A program made the translations under genes and the position numbers. Source: an uncultured Lachnospiraceae bacterium (lineage in GTDB: Bacteria > Bacillota > Clostridia > Lachnospirales > Lachnospiraceae). From it: a stretch of 64,000 nucleotides of DNA. Position 1 is the first letter of the stretch; each line of letters opens with the position of its first letter. Under the pieces are notes generated by a model. The model ran no database searches and was not told the DNA's origin. It saw only the letters and a list, made by a program, of their open reading frames with translations. The DNA lies in assembly GCA_910586725.1 (NCBI GenBank), contig CAJUJL010000013.1:1-64000 (forward strand). Reading direction: 5' to 3'. Positions 34,679-42,712 of this stretch are shown here, piece after piece.

Positions 34679-35866
34679 TCACCCCTCTTTTTTATTTTGT
34701 TTTTGGGAAAACAACTGATAAAAATCCACCCGCGGAAACAGATCCAGCGCGCCTCCGGCAGTTGCATTATAAATTTTTACATTTCCGGCGTCTGCAATCC
34801 GTTTCACTGCCTTATAATTTTCCCACAGACGATATGTATCCGCCAGCGACCGGCTAAAATCCCAGACCAGACGATCATTTTCATCTATCGTAACGTCTTT
34901 TCTTCCTGTTACGCATTTGTCTTTATCATAAAAATAAGTATACTGGTTTGTAATCAGAGAATCATGTTCCGTACCCAATAAATAAATTTCTCCAAATCCC
35001 ATATACAATGCCAGCTGAATACATAAAACCGGAACGGAATGCACCGGCATAATTTCCTGGCACAAATCAACCTCCTGATAGAAATATGGCCTGCAAATCC
35101 CGTGATAATCGCTGTAATCATAATAATAATAATTGACCTCCCGGGAATCAAAAACATGGCTGTTTTCAATCAGCTCTTTCTCCTGGGCCGCAAAAAAATA
35201 CCGGGAATGCCCCACATTTTTATGCAGCTCTTTTAAATACTCCATTTCCACATCATCGGACAATTTTTCATTGCGCGCCCATTGCGCGTTACAATAATAA
35301 TTGGGCTGTATGATCTTTAAATCCTTATGCATATAAAAGCTGCTTACAGCCATCGTAATTTCATCTTTTAATAACGTCAGATCCTGCTGCTGAATGGAGG
35401 GACCGCAGCACAAAATAAAAATTCTTTCATTCTTATGAATATCTTTCAGGCTCTTATTTCCTTTTAAAATGTCCTGAAATTTATGATCTGTCTGCAGGTC
35501 TTTTCTGGGTAAACACTGATAAAACGGCTGTGTCTGGCCGGTTTCATTCAACTTTATAATCAGTCCTGCATATCCATACTTTAATCGCAGATCCTGCTCA
35601 ATCTCATCTTCGTGATAAAAAGAAGAAACTACGACCGCCTCTATGCGTTCCCAGTCTATTTCTTCTGGCAGTTTCAAAATCTTACCAAAGAAAAACTTCC
35701 CTGCTTTTTTTATATCTGTAATCTCTGTAATATCATAATTTAGTAAGCTGGTATCCTGAAAGAGCCTCACTGTATTTTCAGCGGCTCCCCATACTGCGAT
35801 GTTGCGTTTTTTTTCTAATTGTTCAAATAATTTATTCAGTCTGATTACCTGTTCTTCCAGATACAT
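34679..35866 (-). CDS. MptE-like/DUF115-related protein with N-terminal Rossmann-like domain
   Basis: Residues 1-105 are the accessory module (RNIAVWGAAENTVRLFQDT, ITDIKKAGKFFFGKI, VVVSSFYHEDEIEQDL). From about 150 comes a domain with FILCCGPSIQQQDLTLLK and ITMAVSSFYMHKD, the glycine-proline-serine loop of the DUF115/MptE-like group, and later GFGEIYLLGTEHDS. The flagellar Maf proteins of Campylobacter, Aeromonas and Clostridium, which transfer nonulosonic acids to flagellin, carry a related DUF115 domain. This makes it the best candidate here for a nonulosonic acid transferase, though it lacks the full Maf architecture. Its start overlaps the stop of the next upstream gene by one base. Confidence 0.72.
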   Translation of the reverse strand: MYLEEQVIRLNKLFEQLEKKRNIAVWGAAENTVRLFQDTSLLNYDITEITDIKKAGKFFFGKILKLPEEIDWERIEAVVVSSFYHEDEIEQDLRLKYGYAGLIIKLNETGQTQPFYQCLPRKDLQTDHKFQDILKGNKSLKDIHKNERIFILCCGPSIQQQDLTLLKDEITMAVSSFYMHKDLKIIQPNYYCNAQWARNEKLSDDVEMEYLKELHKNVGHSRYFFAAQEKELIENSHVFDSREVNYYYYDYSDYHGICRPYFYQEVDLCQEIMPVHSVPVLCIQLALYMGFGEIYLLGTEHDSLITNQYTYFYDKDKCVTGRKDVTIDENDRLVWDFSRSLADTYRLWENYKAVKRIADAGNVKIYNATAGGALDLFPRVDFYQLFSQKQNKKEG

Positions 35867-36984
35867 TATTTCTCCTTTCGGCCGGCGTGCAGCAAATGAC
35901 GATATAAATCGAGATACTTCCGGGCTATTTTCTCTGCGTCATGATAGTTCTCAACATATTTTCTTGACGCCTTTTTTATCATGATCAATTCATTTTTTCG
36001 CTTTAAAACATTCTCGATCGAATCGGCTATACCATCCCATCCGCTTCCAATCGCAATTTGCGGATTCTCCAAAAAACAACTGTTATCTATATCCGGCATC
36101 ATCTCCTTTACTCTTGAGCCGATTACGGCTTTACCTTTTGCCATAGCGATAAGACTGCTCATTCCCACTCCCGGGCCATATCCCTCTGCACCGTCCACCA
36201 TAATATCTATTCCGTCCAGATAGTTCAGATACTGATGGAACGGCATGCGTCCGCAGACTTCAAAAGACACTTCGTCTTTATATTTTTTTTTCAGATTCCA
36301 AAAAGCTTTCTTTATTAAAGCGGTTCCTTTATTCGCTCTGTTCAGAGGATGATGTACGACCAGCTTCCTGTGTCTGGCAAAATTGGGTTTGATCGCTTCG
36401 CAGTCCACAGGATATAAAATCATCTCTTTTAATTTACCATTATATGTTTGAACATAATCACGATAAATTTTATAATACAGCCACTCGCCCGGCACAATTG
36501 CGTCTATCTTATCGTAAAACTTTTTTTCATATTCCTGGTAATGCCTGTCCTTGCGGAAAAGACACCGCGCGCCGCACCGCTTGCCATCTTTTAAACAAAC
36601 CGGGCAAATATGCGGCGCCACTTTATCATAATGCAGCGCCATATTTGCATCGCAGCCCGCCAGCAGCGAAACCGAAACCTTTGCTTTCTCCATCAGTTCC
36701 ATAGCCAGATCTGCAAAATATTTGTCAATAGAATAAAAATAAGACGGATTGATAAACTGTACGACGTCAATGTCTTTCAGGCGAATCTTATTGAATTCCA
36801 TGCACCAGCGATTGTACTTCCTCTCAACGTTATTCTCAGGATATTCAACCAGTTTTATATCCGCCCCAAAACTTTTCCATGCATCCCCGCCGTTGATCAG
36901 GATTACTTTTACTCCAAGTTTTTCGAGTCCTTTTTTTAAATTATTGTGAACGCCGCTGTATTCTCCCACAAGTAATACTTTCAT
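35866..36984 (-). CDS. GT4-like glycosyltransferase
   Basis: The protein starts MKVLLVGEYSGVHNNLKKGL, a GT-B N-terminal half. A four-cysteine segment (HICPVCLKDGKRCGARCLF, about residue 135) could bind a metal. The C-terminal half has LVVHHPLNRANKGTALIKKA and AEGYGPGVGMSSLIAMAKGK, a GT4-type nucleotide-binding loop. Start 36984 follows GAGGG by seven bases; the frame continues 16 codons upstream without a signal. Similar cysteine-containing glycosyltransferases occur in other Clostridia loci. Confidence 0.78.
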   Translation of the reverse strand: MKVLLVGEYSGVHNNLKKGLEKLGVKVILINGGDAWKSFGADIKLVEYPENNVERKYNRWCMEFNKIRLKDIDVVQFINPSYFYSIDKYFADLAMELMEKAKVSVSLLAGCDANMALHYDKVAPHICPVCLKDGKRCGARCLFRKDRHYQEYEKKFYDKIDAIVPGEWLYYKIYRDYVQTYNGKLKEMILYPVDCEAIKPNFARHRKLVVHHPLNRANKGTALIKKAFWNLKKKYKDEVSFEVCGRMPFHQYLNYLDGIDIMVDGAEGYGPGVGMSSLIAMAKGKAVIGSRVKEMMPDIDNSCFLENPQIAIGSGWDGIADSIENVLKRKNELIMIKKASRKYVENYHDAEKIARKYLDLYRHLLHAGRKEK

Positions 36985-37000
36985 ATAAAAACCCTCTTGT

Positions 37001-37492
37001 TTATGATAAATCCATTTCAAACTCAAACACAATATCCGAAACAGAAATGACCGGACAATCTAATTTTTCCTGCATTTTCTTCTCAATCTGCTCAAAATAA
37101 TAAACCGAAGTGACAATAACGGCGTCAACATCCTCCATCGCATCATCCGGATGGACCAGACGTATTTCCTCTTCAAGATCCGCCATATCGCCGCGCTGGT
37201 CAATGACATATGCGATTTCGACTTCCGTATCCATTAACTCATGAATCAGGCATTTACCTACATAACTTACGCCATAAACGGCAATCCTTTTAAAATCATT
37301 TTGGATAAAGTACTGCTTTAATTCTTTTTTGTCCTGCTTCAGGCATACCCACTGTGCAAGCAGCCTTGTCAGTTCCGCATACTTTAGTTCCTGCTCCCGC
37401 TTTTGTTTAATGATCTTTTCTTTCCAATTCCCGATGATGCCCGCGCCAATCGCCGCGCCTGCCAGGGCAGCTAAAATCATCTTTTTTTTCAT
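37001..37492 (-). CDS. membrane-anchored stand-alone Rossmann-like accessory protein
   Basis: The N-terminus has a short glycine-rich hydrophobic segment (MILAALAGAAIGAGIIG) that could anchor the protein, a charged helix (residues 25-55), and then the same Rossmann-like module that is fused to enzymes throughout the island (KRIAVYGVSYVGKCLIHELM, IAYVIDQRGDMADL, AVIVTSVYYFEQIEKKM). No catalytic domain is attached. ATG 37492 is chosen because AGGAG is nine bases upstream. It may bind the same partner as the fused modules and serve as a membrane-side hub; this is inference. Confidence 0.75.
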   Translation of the reverse strand: MKKKMILAALAGAAIGAGIIGNWKEKIIKQKREQELKYAELTRLLAQWVCLKQDKKELKQYFIQNDFKRIAVYGVSYVGKCLIHELMDTEVEIAYVIDQRGDMADLEEEIRLVHPDDAMEDVDAVIVTSVYYFEQIEKKMQEKLDCPVISVSDIVFEFEMDLS

Positions 37493-37530
37493 CTTCAACA
37501 TCTCCTGCCATTTTATGAACTTTCAAAACA

Positions 37531-38646
37531 TCACGCGCCAAAAGAATTGATACACTCTGCGACATATTCTGTCTGCTGATCCGTCATGCCATAAAACAGC
37601 GGCAAGCTAAGCTCCGTATCCGATATTTCCTCCGCTGCCGGAAAATCGCCTCTGTGAAATCCCAAATGACGAAACGCGTTCTGCAAATGCATCGGGACCG
37701 GATAATGTTTATTTGTTCCGATTCCCCTTTCATTTAAATACTTTTCCAGGGAATCTCTCTGTCTGCAGCGAATTGCAAAAATATGATATACGCTTTCACA
37801 TGCTTGCCTTTCAACGGGCAGCGTAATCAACGGATTTTGAATCCTGTCTGTATACAGCTTTGCAATCTCTCTGCGCCGTTTATTCCAAACATCTAATCGA
37901 GATAGTTTTATTCGCAAAAAAGCCGCCTGAAGTTCATCCAGTCTGGAATTATTACCCTGATAAATATGATGGTATTTATAATCTGAGCCATAATTTCCAA
38001 GCGCGCGCACTTTATCTGCCAGGATTTTATCATTTGTCACGACAGCTCCGCCATCTCCCAACGCCCCAAGATTTTTTCCAGGGTAAAAACTAAATCCTGC
38101 CGCGTCTGCCAGACCGCCTGTTTTTCTTCCCTTATAATAAGCTCCATGCGCCTGCGCCGCGTCTTCAATCAGCTTTAATCCGTATTTTTTTGTGACTGCC
38201 AGCAGGGCGTCCATATCTGCCGGCTGTCCATACAGATGAACCGCGATCACCGCTTTTGTTCTCGCCGTAATTTTTTCTTCAATCTTGTCCGTATCTATCG
38301 TATAGTCAAACAGATCCGGTTCTGCAAACACAGGAACCGCGCCTGTGTAAATTACAGCCAGCGCTGTTGCAATAAACGTATTGGATGGCAGAATAACTTC
38401 ATCACCTGCGCCGATACCATATGCTTTCAAGATCAGCATCAGTGCATCCAGTCCATTTCCGCAGCCAACGCAAAAAGCGCTTTCACAATAAGAAGCAAAC
38501 TCCTCTTCAAATTTCCTAAGTTCTTCCCCCTGAATAAACCAGTTCTTGCGGTATACTTCTTCAAATTTGACCCTGATTTCATTTTGTATTTCCTGATGCA
38601 TTGCTTCTACAGACGCAAATGGTATCTGCATTCCTTTATCTGTCAT
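37531..38646 (-). CDS. fdtB: FdtB/QdtB-type dTDP-3-keto sugar aminotransferase (DegT family)
   Basis: A 371-residue PLP enzyme. Marks are IPFASVEAMHQEIQNEI, NWFIQGEELRKFEEEFASYC, LIEDAAQAHGAYYKGRKTG and GFSFYPGKNLGALGDGGAVV with the PLP lysine in PGKNLGA, the pattern of FdtB/QdtB rather than PseC or WecE. These convert the 3-keto sugar produced by FdtA/QdtA to the 3-amino sugar (Fuc3N or Qui3N). It overlaps the fdtA-like gene by 11 bases, which supports the pairing. No 3-N-acetyltransferase of FdtC type is adjacent. Confidence 0.85.
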   Translation of the reverse strand: MTDKGMQIPFASVEAMHQEIQNEIRVKFEEVYRKNWFIQGEELRKFEEEFASYCESAFCVGCGNGLDALMLILKAYGIGAGDEVILPSNTFIATALAVIYTGAVPVFAEPDLFDYTIDTDKIEEKITARTKAVIAVHLYGQPADMDALLAVTKKYGLKLIEDAAQAHGAYYKGRKTGGLADAAGFSFYPGKNLGALGDGGAVVTNDKILADKVRALGNYGSDYKYHHIYQGNNSRLDELQAAFLRIKLSRLDVWNKRRREIAKLYTDRIQNPLITLPVERQACESVYHIFAIRCRQRDSLEKYLNERGIGTNKHYPVPMHLQNAFRHLGFHRGDFPAAEEISDTELSLPLFYGMTDQQTEYVAECINSFGA

Positions 38647-39049
38647 TGCTTTTTTCCCTTATAAAATTTAAAAATTCGTCATAGTTCCGGATATAATCTT
38701 CCTCTCTGTAATAATCTGAAGCCAGCACCATCAGCACCGCGTCCGGAGAAAAATCATACATCTCCCGCCACATATCATTTGGGATATACAAACCCTCATA
38801 CGGCTTCTCCAACAGAACGATTTTCTGTTCCGTGCCATTGTCCAGCCTGACTTTACAGCTTCCATGTATACAGATTAAGATCTGCTCTAAATTTTTATGC
38901 GCATGAAACCCCCTATGTACTTCCTCTTTAGTGTCATACATATAATAAATTCTTTTTATTTCAAAAGGAATGTCGTAATATTCCTCCAACGCCACCAGCA
39001 TTCCTCTATCGTCTCCATGCTGTTGAAATGCATATTTCACAACCTGCAT
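38636..39049 (-). CDS. fdtA: FdtA/QdtA-like dTDP-4-keto-6-deoxyglucose 3,4-ketoisomerase
   Basis: A cupin of about 137 residues of the FdtA/WxcM-like family. Seen motifs: FQQHGDDRGMLVALEE, IKRIYYMYDTKEEVHRGFHA with the catalytic histidines, EQILICIHGSCKV and LYIPNDMWREMYDF. It shifts the keto group of dTDP-4-keto-6-deoxyglucose to C3. Start ATG 39049 follows GGAGG by five bases. With the neighbouring aminotransferase it makes a dTDP-3-amino-3,6-dideoxyhexose. Confidence 0.88.
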   Translation of the reverse strand: MQVVKYAFQQHGDDRGMLVALEEYYDIPFEIKRIYYMYDTKEEVHRGFHAHKNLEQILICIHGSCKVRLDNGTEQKIVLLEKPYEGLYIPNDMWREMYDFSPDAVLMVLASDYYREEDYIRNYDEFLNFIREKSNDR

Positions 39050-39083
39050 ACAACCCTCCAAATGCCATATTCATCGTTTCAAT

Positions 39084-39776
39084 CTAAATTACACCCTGGT
39101 TTCCGTCAACAAATGGATTTTTAAATCCGCAATTAAATAAATAATCCAGCACTGATAAATCATCAATATTATTTCTCCAGATCTGTTTATATCGAATCGT
39201 GGAATAGTCCGAAAAAATCAGCTTCATTCCCTCTTTTTCAAAATCCTCTTCTCTTAAATAATCCGCCGCTCCCGTTCCCGAGTAATATGTGTCCCCGCCA
39301 AACGTCTTCACCAGGTTTAAGACCATCTCGCCTTTTTTTCCTTCAATATGATAATCCGAGCTTTTTTCAAATCCTCTGTCCATATCGAACCGTTTGCAAA
39401 TATCTTCTATAATCCGGATATTCAGCTCTGACAAATACTCATATTCTGTTTTACAGACTTCCATAAACCAACTCATAACTTCCTCATAATAAGGCGCTTT
39501 CTGATAGTTCAAATACAAAGTCTTTTCCAGTTTTTTTATCCAGGGTTCTTTATAATTGATCTGCGCTTCATTATAATTTGTTTTGGAATGCCTGCAGATG
39601 GGAACTCTTACATACAAAATTCCCTGAGGCGTTTTGATAATATTTCTGTGTGCCGCTATTCCATTATTCGTTGAAATCTGTACATCGTCAACAAATATAA
39701 ATTTATCGCATTTATAAATTTTATAAAACAATCCCAGCCACGGAATAAAATTGGGCTGATGCGCTGCTATAATCAT
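39084..39776 (-). CDS. WbqC family protein
   Basis: The protein starts IIAAHQPNFIPWLGLFYKIY, the signature of the WbqC family, with FIFVDDVQISTNN and RNIIKTPQGILYVRVPI following, and ends near the family length (230 residues). WbqC-like proteins are found in many O-antigen and flagellar glycan loci, often near amino sugar genes; their activity is not established. It lies between the sulfotransferase-like gene (13-base gap) and the fdtA-like gene. Confidence 0.85.
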   Translation of the reverse strand: MIIAAHQPNFIPWLGLFYKIYKCDKFIFVDDVQISTNNGIAAHRNIIKTPQGILYVRVPICRHSKTNYNEAQINYKEPWIKKLEKTLYLNYQKAPYYEEVMSWFMEVCKTEYEYLSELNIRIIEDICKRFDMDRGFEKSSDYHIEGKKGEMVLNLVKTFGGDTYYSGTGAADYLREEDFEKEGMKLIFSDYSTIRYKQIWRNNIDDLSVLDYLFNCGFKNPFVDGNQGVI

Positions 39777-39789
39777 GATCCATCCTCTT

Positions 39790-41064
39790 TCATGTAGTGA
39801 TATGTTTTTCCCAGTGCGCCTTCATATTATTTATTTCATCGTCAGTGTAAAAATGTTTTAATCTTTCATTATTATCATAGTAATAATCAAAATAATCTCT
39901 GTTCAGACAAATCGTATTTTTCAACTCTTTATATGTGTAGGAATACAATTTATTCTGTCCTTCATTCACTTTATTTAAATGAATTTCCATATTTCCTGCA
40001 AAATCTGATATAACCTTTTCCAAATAAGCCAATTGCTCCATTTTTAAAACCAGAATCTCTACGTTATTTTTCTTTATAATAGAATATCCTTTCTTCTTAT
40101 CAAACGGATACTGATATATATCAATATCAAACAATTGTTTTATCTCGTAATCAAACCATGTAAATTCGTCCAGCTTTTTTTCACAGATAATGCTTGCCGC
40201 TTTGCAGAATGTATCATTTAAATTATCATCCCATCTGGGCATTCTTTGTTTTAATTCTTCAGCATCCAATCTCGCGCCATTTTTATGATAATCCCCGTAC
40301 CAGAAAATCAAATGATTATTCATTGCTGAAAATGGCCACAAATCTAAATCACTGCCTTGAAAAAATCCGGAAAGATCTCTTGCAATTGGCTCCCGAACAG
40401 ATGTGATTATTTTTATTTTCTTGTGTTTTAATTTTTGTTGATAATAAGAAATTAAGTTGGAATCCAATTCATCCCACCCATATAAAGATGTTAGTGTATG
40501 AAAATGCATCCCTTTCTCTCCAAGAGTGTTCATTATACTTTTAGATCCTACTTTTCCCGACTGATAAACCAGTATTTTATCTGTAAATTCATCTGCTGCC
40601 AAAGCCAGACTTTCTAAAGTATAAATTTTGCCATAATATTCTACCCTTTTTTCACTGACTTCTAAATCCGCTGACATTTTTTTGCGAAATGCATCCGGAA
40701 TTCTGCTATCGCTTCTATGCATGCGTATACTCATAAAAAATCCATACAGCGTACATATTTTTGCCTGTTTAAAATCCAGCTTTTCACATTCGCCAATCAT
40801 TTCTTTCCAATAACATATACTTGCTATTATGATTAAAACACCATTCCTGTCATAATTTTCTTTTATCCATTTAAGCGAATTTATATCATAACCGCAAAAA
40901 CATTCCTCTTTTGCATCTGTATTGCAAACACTCAGTATATCTTTTCCCAGAGCGCTCAAACAATCAAATACTACCCCCCCCCATACTCCCGTTCCATATA
41001 TAATAATATCGTTTGCATAGATCTGCGAAAGATCATCACAAACCAGTAAATCGTTTATTTTCAT
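39790..41064 (-). CDS. sulfotransferase-like (NKWYS/capsular type) protein with a coding poly-G tract, in frame
   Basis: Residues 15-105 are the Rossmann-like module (DIIIYGTGVWGGVVFDCLSA, VLIIIASICYWKEMIGE). From about 160 there is a sulfotransferase-like domain: ILVYQSGKVGSKSIMNTL is a likely 5'-phosphosulfate loop and IITSVREPIARDLSGFFQG the 3'-phosphate motif. It resembles putative capsular polysaccharide synthesis proteins of the NKWYS family. Sulfation from PAPS is inferred, not proven. Nine G in the coding strand (40974-40982) encode Trp-Gly-Gly-Val in the first glycine loop; with nine G the frame is open. Local base composition is clearly more AT-rich than in the pse genes. Confidence 0.78.
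   Translation of the reverse strand: MKINDLLVCDDLSQIYANDIIIYGTGVWGGVVFDCLSALGKDILSVCNTDAKEECFCGYDINSLKWIKENYDRNGVLIIIASICYWKEMIGECEKLDFKQAKICTLYGFFMSIRMHRSDSRIPDAFRKKMSADLEVSEKRVEYYGKIYTLESLALAADEFTDKILVYQSGKVGSKSIMNTLGEKGMHFHTLTSLYGWDELDSNLISYYQQKLKHKKIKIITSVREPIARDLSGFFQGSDLDLWPFSAMNNHLIFWYGDYHKNGARLDAEELKQRMPRWDDNLNDTFCKAASIICEKKLDEFTWFDYEIKQLFDIDIYQYPFDKKKGYSIIKKNNVEILVLKMEQLAYLEKVISDFAGNMEIHLNKVNEGQNKLYSYTYKELKNTICLNRDYFDYYYDNNERLKHFYTDDEINNMKAHWEKHITT
40974..40982 (-). repeat. coding homopolymer of nine G
   Basis: Plus strand shows nine C at 40974-40982. It falls in the glycine-rich loop of the accessory domain of the sulfotransferase-like gene. Loss or gain of one base would frameshift the gene near codon 30, a typical phase-variation switch. 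Currently in frame (ON). Confidence 0.75.
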
Positions 41065-41163
41065 TTGTCTATACTCCCCGTACTCAGAGCTTCATGAGAA
41101 AAAACACTTACATATTTGCACATTTACACTATGCAGCTGCCATCCCATTCACTACATTTAAAT

Positions 41164-42007
41164 TTACTTAATAAAAACAACACTCTCCGCACGGTCTAAC
41201 AATGGAAAAAACGGAGCTCCATATTTATCTGAAAACTCATAAACCGCTTTTTTTACCCCACTCCAATCCATTGTTCCAAAATCATGAACAAATATGTAAC
41301 CGCCTTTTACCATTCTGGGGTAAAAAAATTCCAGTCCCTGAAGAATAGGGTTATATAAATCTGTGTCCAGACTCACAAAACAAAATTCATCTTCTATTCC
41401 CTCTGCCGTTTCCGGAAAATATCCTTTTCTTACGATACAATTCTCGGGATGTGGCATTCTCGAAACAACAAACTCGTCAGACGTATTCTTAAAAAGAGCG
41501 CTTTTCTCATTGTAACTGGTTTCATCCTGAAAATCTCTCTGATCAAACCCTTCAAACGTATCAAACAGATACATTTTCTTTGATGGCAAATATCTGCTTA
41601 TAAGCCTTGAAAAATCTCCGCGAAATACTCCAACCTCTGCCAAATTCCCTTTTAATCCTCTTTCTGTGATAATATCTGCACATTTGCGCATCAGAGCGAT
41701 CCGGCTTTCAAACCATTCGATTCCATCATAATTTTCCTGAAACAAAATTATTTTTTCTTCTGAAACTCCCATACCCAAAAGCTGGCTGCGAATTTCGTTT
41801 GCATAGGAAGCATATGCAATTATGATGTAATCATACTCCAGTTCCGTTATTTTCACCGGAGGTACAATGGGCACCCCCCCCCCACGCTTTTCCCCATTTT
41901 GTTCTGTCGTTGTCCGAATATGCAATTACATTTACATTTTCGTCATCCAAAGAATGAAACACCAATTCACCCAAACCATTTGTACAAAAAATTATAACCC
42001 TTTTCAC
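41164..42007 (-). CDS. TylF/MycF-type methyltransferase with N-terminal Rossmann-like domain, frameshifted at a poly-G tract
   Basis: The gene starts at GTG 42007, which overlaps the stop of the CMP-transferase gene by one base and follows a strong GAGGAGG. The first 43 codons (KRVIIFCTNGLGELVFHS, AYSDNDRTKWGKAWG) are the accessory module. At 41874-41883 the coding strand has ten G, and the frame then runs into a TGA at 41831-41833. With nine G the frame would continue as AWGGVPIVPPVKITEL into the rest of the module and a TylF domain (GNLAEVGVFRGDFSRLISRY, MYLFDTFEGFDQRDF, FVSLDTDLYNPILQGLEFF). So the gene is OFF as sequenced, apart from a possible truncated product from ATG 41925, which lacks a ribosome binding site. 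TylF-like enzymes O-methylate sugars. A sequencing miscount of the homopolymer is the main alternative. Confidence 0.8.
41874..41883 (-). repeat. coding homopolymer of ten G
   Basis: Ten C on the plus strand. The tract separates the first 46 codons of the TylF-like gene from the remainder; nine (or twelve) G would restore one frame from GTG 42007 to the stop at 41164. Likely phase-variation switch, OFF here. Confidence 0.8.
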
Positions 42008-42711
42008 TATGATTCCTCCTCTAAAATATTATTTTTTTGTATATGAGTTACTATATGAATTGCTTCTGCCGTAGAAATGTATTCATTGCCGCTGCATCTT
42101 ACAATATCACAGGCTCTCCGGTAATCCTCTTTTGTATCTACGGTAAGTCTGATTTCAGGTTTTGATTTTTCTTTAGGCGTCTGCAAATCCACAATCTTAA
42201 ATTTTTGCGGATTCTCCCATATATATTCATTCACATGTTCAAAATGATTTGGCTTAGACGCTTCTAAATAATCCTTTTCTAAAGCGGCAAATGTGAATAT
42301 TTCCGCTCCCACTCCACAGGGAAGCGCTGCAAAAGATTTTGTATAATCCGCCTCCTGATCCAAATGACAGGCAATCAGACGATCCAGTTCTTCTATATCC
42401 ACAAACGGATTGTCGGCAGTCAAACGCACAATATGATGAAATCCATATTCCTTTGCGCACAGATAATATCGTTCCAGTACATTTTCTTCATCTCCCCGGA
42501 AAATAGTATATCCATGCTCAATACAAAACTCTGCCAGCACATCGTCTTTCTTTTCTTTTGTCGTCGCTATTATGATTTGCGCCTGCGTCTGTAATCTTTG
42601 CAGCCTGTACATAATATGTTCCAGCAGCGTCTTATTTCCAATCTGCTTCAAAACCTTTCCCGGAAGTCTTCCGGAACCCATCCTCGCCTGAATAATGATT
42701 CCGATTTTCAT
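42007..42711 (-). CDS. SpsF-type CMP-nonulosonate cytidylyltransferase
   Basis: The start MKIGIIIQARMGSGRLPGKV is the nucleotide-binding loop of the SpsF/NeuA-like family (COG1861). DNPFVDIEELDRLI and KPEIRLTVDTKEDYRRACD are further marks. It would activate the acid made by the synthase at 42713 with CMP. Start 42711 follows AGGAG by four bases and sits two bases after the synthase stop. It belongs to a separate lineage from pseF (10515), supporting a second nonulosonic acid. Confidence 0.87.
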   Translation of the reverse strand: MKIGIIIQARMGSGRLPGKVLKQIGNKTLLEHIMYRLQRLQTQAQIIIATTKEKKDDVLAEFCIEHGYTIFRGDEENVLERYYLCAKEYGFHHIVRLTADNPFVDIEELDRLIACHLDQEADYTKSFAALPCGVGAEIFTFAALEKDYLEASKPNHFEHVNEYIWENPQKFKIVDLQTPKEKSKPEIRLTVDTKEDYRRACDIVRCSGNEYISTAEAIHIVTHIQKNNILEEES

Positions 42712-42712
42712 A

